In this document: positions 59,347-64,000 of the stretch, in pieces
Position numbering within the stretch: the stretch's first letter is position 1
Layout: each line of letters starts with the position of its first letter
Assembly (NCBI GenBank): GCA_048463395.1
Contig: DBFWPL010000025.1
Coordinates: 1 to 64,000, forward strand
Length of the DNA stretch: 64,000 nt
Direction of reading: 5' to 3'
DNA from: JAGAJR01 sp048463395
GTDB lineage: Bacteria; Pseudomonadota; Alphaproteobacteria; RF32; CAG-239
Translations under genes and position numbers: made by a program
Notes under the pieces: generated by a model
Told to the model about the DNA's origin: nothing
Seen by the model: only the letters and a program-made list of their open reading frames with translations
Databases searched by the model: none

Positions 59347-62283
59347 TTAATGGAAAGACAGCTTGCACAGAACGCACTTGCCGCCATTAGCGTCGTAAGA
59401 ATGAAGAGGTGTGATAGTTTTTGGATTTGTGCCATCCTGGTTTAACCATTTGTCCCTTACTCTTTCACACGCATCTTCCGCACTTTCATTTGGCTGAGCC
59501 AAAACACATTGAGCGGCTGGCCAGAGCGACGGAGGTGTGCTTTTGTCATCTTGAAATTCGGAGTCGTAGTCTGCAACAATTTTATCTTGCATTCCGTAAG
59601 AACATTCAGCGTTATTTTCTCCTAAGTCTTCGTTCCAATACGGATCTATACAGTTATTTATGACGCAAGTGTAACAGTCAAGTTTTCCGCCACTTTGTTG
59701 ATAAAGAGCATCGTCTTTTTCACAAACAACAGAGATATCATTTTTACAATACTCTTCGTAGTCCGGAGTAGGATTTGCACAGAGAGACAAATAGTCATTT
59801 ACGTTTGGATCGCTTTTGTCCAGTTTACCGAATAATTTACAAGTGGCATTGTCGTAGTCTGTACTATTGCAAGTGACCATATGTTCGGCATTTTGTAATG
59901 TACAAGACGGTATTCCGCTTAAAGGTGTTAAATAGGCATTTTCTTTCATTTGTTTACAAAGCTGTTGTTGACCTTCATAGATTAAGTATCCGTTGTAAAA
60001 GGCATCCGTACTTTTGTTGTGGTCTAAAGTTTGAAGACGATAAAACAGGTTACTTTTACCTTTGCCTAACATGTCACTGATAGTTACTGAAAAAGTTGGT
60101 ATAGTAGTTGATGTCATATAATAAGACCCATTGTTAAAATGCAGTTCAGAGAATAAAGGGGACGATTCAACATTATAGCCATAAATTTTTACATTTTCAT
60201 GGTTACTACTTCCATTGGCAATAGCTCCGTATTCAAATTCTTCTTTATTGGCATTAGGATCAAAGTGGAACGCAACAGCTCTTTCAGGGCTACCGATAAA
60301 TGATGTGTCTGCAAGATCATTTATGCTAGATGTGCATTGATAACTTTTGGTTATAATGCCGTTATGCATAGACCAATAAGCAGTGATTTTTTGATTGGAA
60401 ATACCGAATACAATACTGGTTCCTGATGCAATATATATATCATCAGCGATGAGTTTGCTAGACTTTAAGCCAAGTGTTCCTGCCAGATATATTTTCGGAG
60501 CAATGACTGTGGAATTACTCAAAGCAACGTCTCTGAGAACAGCTTTGTCGGTCGCGGTTAATTCAATGTTGCTAAAACTGGCTCCGCGTGAATCTTCAGC
60601 TCCCGAGCTTGTGACGTATGGAGATGAAAAAGATTTGACCTTGAGCTTATAAACTTGATTGCTTTCTTTCAATGTCTCTCCAGGTTCCAGACTGACGTTG
60701 CTTGGGGTACTTCCGGAATGATAAGCGGGAAGAAAGATACTGACATGATCAACAGAGTTGGTATAATCGAGATCCATGGAGGAGCAATCAAGGTCTTTTT
60801 CTATTGATACAAATGTTCCTCCGTTCATGAAGTATTTCTCTCGGTCTAGCTGTAAGGCTTCAAATTTTAATTCATCACATGTACCCACACTGTATCTTTG
60901 TGTGGAGTATGTTCCTGTAAATGAAGAACAAGGAGGTGTAATGCAATAGTTTGCACATATGGCAGTATCAGGGTTTGTGTAACATCTTTCGAATTTGTCT
61001 GTTGTTTTATCATAACGTCCGGACAATGAATTTCCATTGTTGCAGCATGTCTGGTAGGTGTCATCTGCACAATAGCTGCCTGCTTCGTCGGAGGCTAGCC
61101 TATATCCGTCATCACAAATTTTACAATCGGTTGTTGAACCGCTGACACATTCTTTGCAGTTAGAGACTGTGCATTGGGTATTGGAACAATTTGAATAGCA
61201 GGTTTGTCCGTAGTAAGCGGTCTTGGTGCAGGTTTGTCCGTCCGGTTGAGCGTCGACATATCCACCATCACTGCAAGTCGGCTGCTTGCAATCTTTTTGG
61301 CAGGTTCTTCCATAGTAAGAAACAGCCGTACATTTGTTGTTTGTCGGTACGGTATCGACGTAACCACCTTTACTGCAAGTTGGCTGATAGCAATCTTTGT
61401 AACAAGTGCGTCCGGAGTAAGAGACTGAAGAACACACTTGATTGGTTGGTACGCCGGATTTGTATCCGGCATCTTCACAGGTTGGTTGTCCCTCGTCTTT
61501 GTAACAAGTTCTGCCATAAGTATTAGTTGTTACGGTATCGCAAGTATGGTTACTTGGGCAAGCAGTTAGGAAACCGCTTTCTTCACAAGTCGGTTGTTTG
61601 CAGTTGGTGTAGCAGGTTTTGTTGCAGTAAGGTGCAGAATCGCATTTATTGTTTGCCGGAACGGAAGAAATGTATCCACCGTCTTCGCAGCTTTTGGTGG
61701 AAATGTCCTGATAACAGGTCTGGTTGGCAAAAGAGATTGACGTGCCGGTTTGGCAAGCCGTTAAGGAGTCAGCGTATCCGCCTTCGGTACAAGTTTTGTC
61801 CCGACACTTATAGCAAGTGGTTCCGGACTCGTTTTGGTAAGAATCTACCAGAGTTTGAGAAGTGTTTTGGCAAGTGGTTGTGGAATATCCTTCATCACAA
61901 GAGTTATCTGCTTCTCGACATTTAAAATAGGATTTGTTGTACGGGCAAAGATCGCTTTCGTCCTTTACGTACCCGTCCGGACAGGTATTAACGTACCCTT
62001 CGTCTTTGCATTGAGCATTGCTATCCAAATCCATGGAGTTGAAGTTTAAGATACCGCAACTTCCGCCGCCGTTGACGGAACAAACAGAGGCAAGTTTTAC
62101 GGCATTTTTTGCGTTAAAAAGGGGTATAGGCTTTAGCGTGCTGGGTGTGTGTATGTGTGTGTGTACTAAACTGTCCGGTAATGCCAAAGATAAATTGTAA
62201 GTCAGGTTGATTTCTGTTGCCTGTATATCGTTTGAAAGTAGCAGACACGTCGAAATACATAACAAATACTTAGTATTAATCAT
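59347..62283 (-). CDS. Large exported protein with tandem cysteine-rich modules
   Basis: ATG 62283, six bases after GGGAG, gives 978 residues with a signal peptide (to about DIQA). From about 100 to 385 a module of 35-45 residues is repeated about seven times, with the pattern TCEDAGY-x-SGVPTN-x-CSSVSY-x-GRTCYKDC or close variants, each carrying four cysteines. A central non-repetitive beta-rich domain (about 450-750) and a further cysteine-rich C-terminal region follow. The layout suggests a surface adhesin-like or matrix protein held by disulfides. Repeats invite recombination, so length may vary. Unrecognised as a named family. Confidence 0.75.
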   Translation of the reverse strand: MINTKYLLCISTCLLLSNDIQATEINLTYNLSLALPDSLVHTHIHTPSTLKPIPLFNAKNAVKLASVCSVNGGGSCGILNFNSMDLDSNAQCKDEGYVNTCPDGYVKDESDLCPYNKSYFKCREADNSCDEGYSTTTCQNTSQTLVDSYQNESGTTCYKCRDKTCTEGGYADSLTACQTGTSISFANQTCYQDISTKSCEDGGYISSVPANNKCDSAPYCNKTCYTNCKQPTCEESGFLTACPSNHTCDTVTTNTYGRTCYKDEGQPTCEDAGYKSGVPTNQVCSSVSYSGRTCYKDCYQPTCSKGGYVDTVPTNNKCTAVSYYGRTCQKDCKQPTCSDGGYVDAQPDGQTCTKTAYYGQTCYSNCSNTQCTVSNCKECVSGSTTDCKICDDGYRLASDEAGSYCADDTYQTCCNNGNSLSGRYDKTTDKFERCYTNPDTAICANYCITPPCSSFTGTYSTQRYSVGTCDELKFEALQLDREKYFMNGGTFVSIEKDLDCSSMDLDYTNSVDHVSIFLPAYHSGSTPSNVSLEPGETLKESNQVYKLKVKSFSSPYVTSSGAEDSRGASFSNIELTATDKAVLRDVALSNSTVIAPKIYLAGTLGLKSSKLIADDIYIASGTSIVFGISNQKITAYWSMHNGIITKSYQCTSSINDLADTSFIGSPERAVAFHFDPNANKEEFEYGAIANGSSNHENVKIYGYNVESSPLFSELHFNNGSYYMTSTTIPTFSVTISDMLGKGKSNLFYRLQTLDHNKSTDAFYNGYLIYEGQQQLCKQMKENAYLTPLSGIPSCTLQNAEHMVTCNSTDYDNATCKLFGKLDKSDPNVNDYLSLCANPTPDYEEYCKNDISVVCEKDDALYQQSGGKLDCYTCVINNCIDPYWNEDLGENNAECSYGMQDKIVADYDSEFQDDKSTPPSLWPAAQCVLAQPNESAEDACERVRDKWLNQDGTNPKTITPLHSYDANGGKCVLCKLSFH
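62145..62164. repeat. GT-rich tract in the start of the modular surface gene
   Basis: A run of alternating GT with one TA interruption lies in the first fifth of the coding part near residue 45. It is short, but changes of two bases would shift the frame. Confidence 0.45.
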
Positions 62284-62337
62284 AGGGCACTCCCACACAG
62301 TTATAAAAACTAAAGCCTATACTCTTCATACTAATCG

Positions 62338-62350
62338 TTTTTTTTTTTTT
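62338..62350. repeat. 13-base poly-T tract upstream of the modular surface gene
   Basis: Thirteen consecutive T residues (A on the coding strand) end 55 bases before the start codon at 62283. No -10 could be assigned with confidence. Tracts of this length in promoters can change length by slippage. Confidence 0.6.
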
Positions 62351-62417
62351 GCAACAAAAAAGTGCATCTGGCCGCAGATTTAAAGGTGTTTTTGCAGGTC
62401 GGAGGTGTCCGGGTTTA

Positions 62418-62444
62418 TAAAAAAACTTCTCAAAAGAGAAGGTT
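62418..62444 (-). terminator. Terminator of the threonylcarbamoyl-AMP synthase gene
   Basis: On the minus strand AACCTTCTC and GAGAAGTT form a stem with a short TTTT loop (62444-62424) followed by a run of T residues, 25 bases after the stop. Confidence 0.82.
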
Positions 62445-62468
62445 AAAGGAGAAAAGTGATGATAAAAA

Positions 62469-63413
62469 TTATTTATAAGAGGCTCGTTTGATACGGTCGT
62501 TGATGGCTAGTCCCAAGCCGTGTTCCGGAATAGGGGATATGGCAATGCTTTGGCAGTTTTCTTGTTTGTCAGCCAAACGCAGAAAAGCAAAGAGGTTTCC
62601 GGCAGCTTCGCAAAGGTCTCCTTTGGGACTAAGGTTTAAGTCAGCATCCTTTACATTACCGAATCCGATAAAAAACTCACCCGGTTGGCGGGTTACGGCA
62701 TTTATTCGCAGCGGTCGTCCCGGAGCATAGTGTTTGAGAAGCTGCCCGGGGGCACTTGGTTTGTCCGGTGTACCGTCGGAAAGTAAAACTTCTTCATTGA
62801 GAAAACGGCTTAAATCTTCTTTGGAAGTTCCTCCGGCTCGCAAAATGATCACCTGTTTTCCGGTAACGTCGATAATTGTTGATTCGACACCGACTTTACA
62901 AGCTCCGCCGTCTAAAATCATGTTTACTTTTTCGCCGAGGCTCTCAAATACGTGTTCAGCCGTGGTCGGGCTGATGGATTTGAACTTGTTGGCTGATGGG
63001 GCGACGATCGGAACACCGCTTTGGCGAATGAGTTCCAAAGCAACCGGATGTGCCGGCATTCGGACGGCAATGTTCGGTAAGCCGGAACAGGCCAAATCAA
63101 TAGCGGCATTGTTGTCTTTACGTTTGAGAATCATTGTGAGAGGTCCCGGCCAGAATTTTTTTGCCAAAGCCATGACCCTTTCATCCGTTTGGGCATAAGT
63201 TGCTAAAAAGTCCGTTTCGGCAATGTGGGAAATCAGCGGGTCAAAAAAAGGGCGTTGTTTAGCCTCAAAAATTGAGGCAACCGCCTGTGCGTCATAAACA
63301 TTGGCTCCGAGGCCGTAAACCGTTTCCGTCGGCATGGCGACAAGGCCGCCGTTTTTTATCGTTTCAGCCGCTTTGTTCAGATTTTCGGGGGTCGGTTGGT
63401 AAATGTTACTCAT
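62469..63413 (-). CDS. tsaC: L-threonylcarbamoyladenylate synthase (Sua5/YwlC type)
   Basis: ATG 63413 gives 314 residues. The N-terminal YrdC domain has GLVAMPTETVYGLGAN, KQRPFFDPL, FWPGPLTMIL and VPIVAPSAN-like residues; a Sua5 C-terminal domain follows after about residue 205 (SAPGQLLKHYAPGRPL). The enzyme makes threonylcarbamoyl-AMP from threonine, bicarbonate and ATP for t6A37 of ANN-decoding tRNAs. It overlaps the upstream SUKH-like gene by eight bases, so the two are co-translated. Confidence 0.93.
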   Translation of the reverse strand: MSNIYQPTPENLNKAAETIKNGGLVAMPTETVYGLGANVYDAQAVASIFEAKQRPFFDPLISHIAETDFLATYAQTDERVMALAKKFWPGPLTMILKRKDNNAAIDLACSGLPNIAVRMPAHPVALELIRQSGVPIVAPSANKFKSISPTTAEHVFESLGEKVNMILDGGACKVGVESTIIDVTGKQVIILRAGGTSKEDLSRFLNEEVLLSDGTPDKPSAPGQLLKHYAPGRPLRINAVTRQPGEFFIGFGNVKDADLNLSPKGDLCEAAGNLFAFLRLADKQENCQSIAISPIPEHGLGLAINDRIKRASYK

Positions 63414-63825
63414 CAATTATCTTCAAAATGTAAGTCAATGCCAAATTTAGTTCTCTTTCCTGATATTCTTCTAGCACTTCGGCATCTTCTTTGTCAATAA
63501 TTTGATAAGATTTTGAAAGTTGGTTATAGCCAAGGTAGTCAAATTCATCACAGCCTAAAAGCAAGATGTTCGGGTTGCAGTTATGCGACATGTTTTCTCG
63601 GAAAATGTCGGAAAGGTATTGATTTTGAGGAGAAATTCCGTAAATGTGAGAGCCATTGCAGGAGGCGGCGTTAAAAGTATGAAGAATTTCCAAAAAGCTG
63701 TCCGGAATGGTCGGAAAACGATTGGAAAGCAGCTGTTTTTGACAAAGGATGATGTCTTTGGGTTTAACCGGAGAACCGAGTTCTATGAGTTGTTGTTTGG
63801 TCATTATATCAAGTAAGTTGTTCAT
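63406..63825 (-). CDS. SUKH/SMI1-KNR4-like small protein
   Basis: The 139-residue protein contains FPTIPDSFLEILHTFNAASCNGSHIYGI, matching the core strand-helix pattern of the SUKH superfamily (YrhA-like), like the protein at 41069-41512. No toxin gene is visible nearby; its neighbours are a partial gene upstream with a four-base overlap and tsaC downstream. It could be an orphan immunity protein or a housekeeping relative. Confidence 0.55.
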   Translation of the reverse strand: MNNLLDIMTKQQLIELGSPVKPKDIILCQKQLLSNRFPTIPDSFLEILHTFNAASCNGSHIYGISPQNQYLSDIFRENMSHNCNPNILLLGCDEFDYLGYNQLSKSYQIIDKEDAEVLEEYQERELNLALTYILKIIDE

Positions 63826-64000
63826 AGTTTATCTCTGGAATTTAAGAGTTTTTGGATTAAAGAAGCTGAGATTTGGGTTTGTCTTGCGATTTTTTTTATC
63901 TTTTGCTGTTTTTGTTTTTCAGATGAGGTTTGAGCAAGATATTCTTCCCGATAAGACATGATTTCCTGAAGAGTTTCGTAATTGATGTTTGTGGCTTCTG
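63822..64000 (-). CDS. C-terminal end of an unidentified protein
   Basis: The frame is open from the window edge to a TGA at 63824-63822 (about 59 residues) and overlaps the next start as ATGA. The visible tail is a charged helix (YREEYLAQTSSEKQKQQ) followed by KIARQTQISASLIQKLL, which resembles a short helix-turn-helix or the end of the SRP54 M domain. Without the rest the protein cannot be named. Confidence 0.6.
   Translation of the reverse strand, partial: EATNINYETLQEIMSYREEYLAQTSSEKQKQQKIKKIARQTQISASLIQKLLNSRDKL

Noticed and set aside
63822..64000. C-terminus of the signal recognition particle protein Ffh
   Set aside because: Only the last 20 residues look similar; the preceding helix does not show the methionine-rich M domain.

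Overview
This window looks like a chromosomal segment of a low-GC, host-associated alphaproteobacterium, probably an uncultured gut lineage. The evidence is a set of typical alphaproteobacterial genes: a CckA-type hybrid kinase, the division regulator MipZ, an HdaA-type DnaA homologue, RluD next to RpoH, KdsB for LPS Kdo synthesis, and a fliQ-fliR-flhB flagellar export cluster. The species cannot be assigned from the sequence alone.

Layout. Positions 1-613 hold the end of a cold-shock gene, two tiny membrane ORFs and an initiator tRNA-fMet. An island of about 8 kb (614-8618) is inserted in the tRNA 3' end. It is bounded by a perfect 47-bp duplication (567-613 and 8572-8618) and carries its own tyrosine integrase, an excisionase-like HTH protein and an HUH replication-initiator-like protein. 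Its cargo is a two-gene Lamassu-like defence module (Cap4/DUF4297 nuclease plus SMC-like ATPase) and an exported protein/lipoprotein pair behind a long, highly folded RNA leader. Just outside, after a GIY-YIG protein, is a complete type II-C-like CRISPR-Cas locus (9160-15046) in an unusual order: tracrRNA(-), cas9(+), cas2(+), array, cas1(-). The array has 13 perfect 36-bp repeats plus one degenerate end repeat, with uniform 30-nt spacers. Each repeat contains a complete promoter-like sequence (TTGACC, 17 nt, TATGCT).

From 15.2 to 40.5 kb the content is mostly housekeeping: nucleoside deaminase, SlyX, a flavin reductase-rubredoxin fusion, an ion channel, a cation/proton antiporter, a peroxiredoxin, an S66 carboxypeptidase, a tetR-acrA-acrB efflux operon, an EptA-like transferase, hdaA, cckA, flhB-fliR-fliQ, phosphoglucomutase, mipZ and a PBP5-like carboxypeptidase.

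At 40.7 kb a tRNA-His has its 3' end and terminator duplicated, probably a scar of a lost element. It is followed by an eight-gene leftward operon (49293 to 41069) with four unrecognised proteins, a VirD4/TraG-type coupling ATPase, a candidate HNH nuclease and a SUKH-family protein. The last two look like an effector-immunity pair linked to type IV secretion. The remainder holds rluD, rpoH, a predicted membrane pseudokinase, a PAS/degenerate-GGDEF protein, a TrmN6-like methyltransferase, kdsB, a histidine-phosphatase relative lacking its second histidine, three cysteine-rich exported proteins (one with tandem modules and a poly-T tract upstream), a threonylcarbamoyl-AMP synthase and a second SUKH-like gene.
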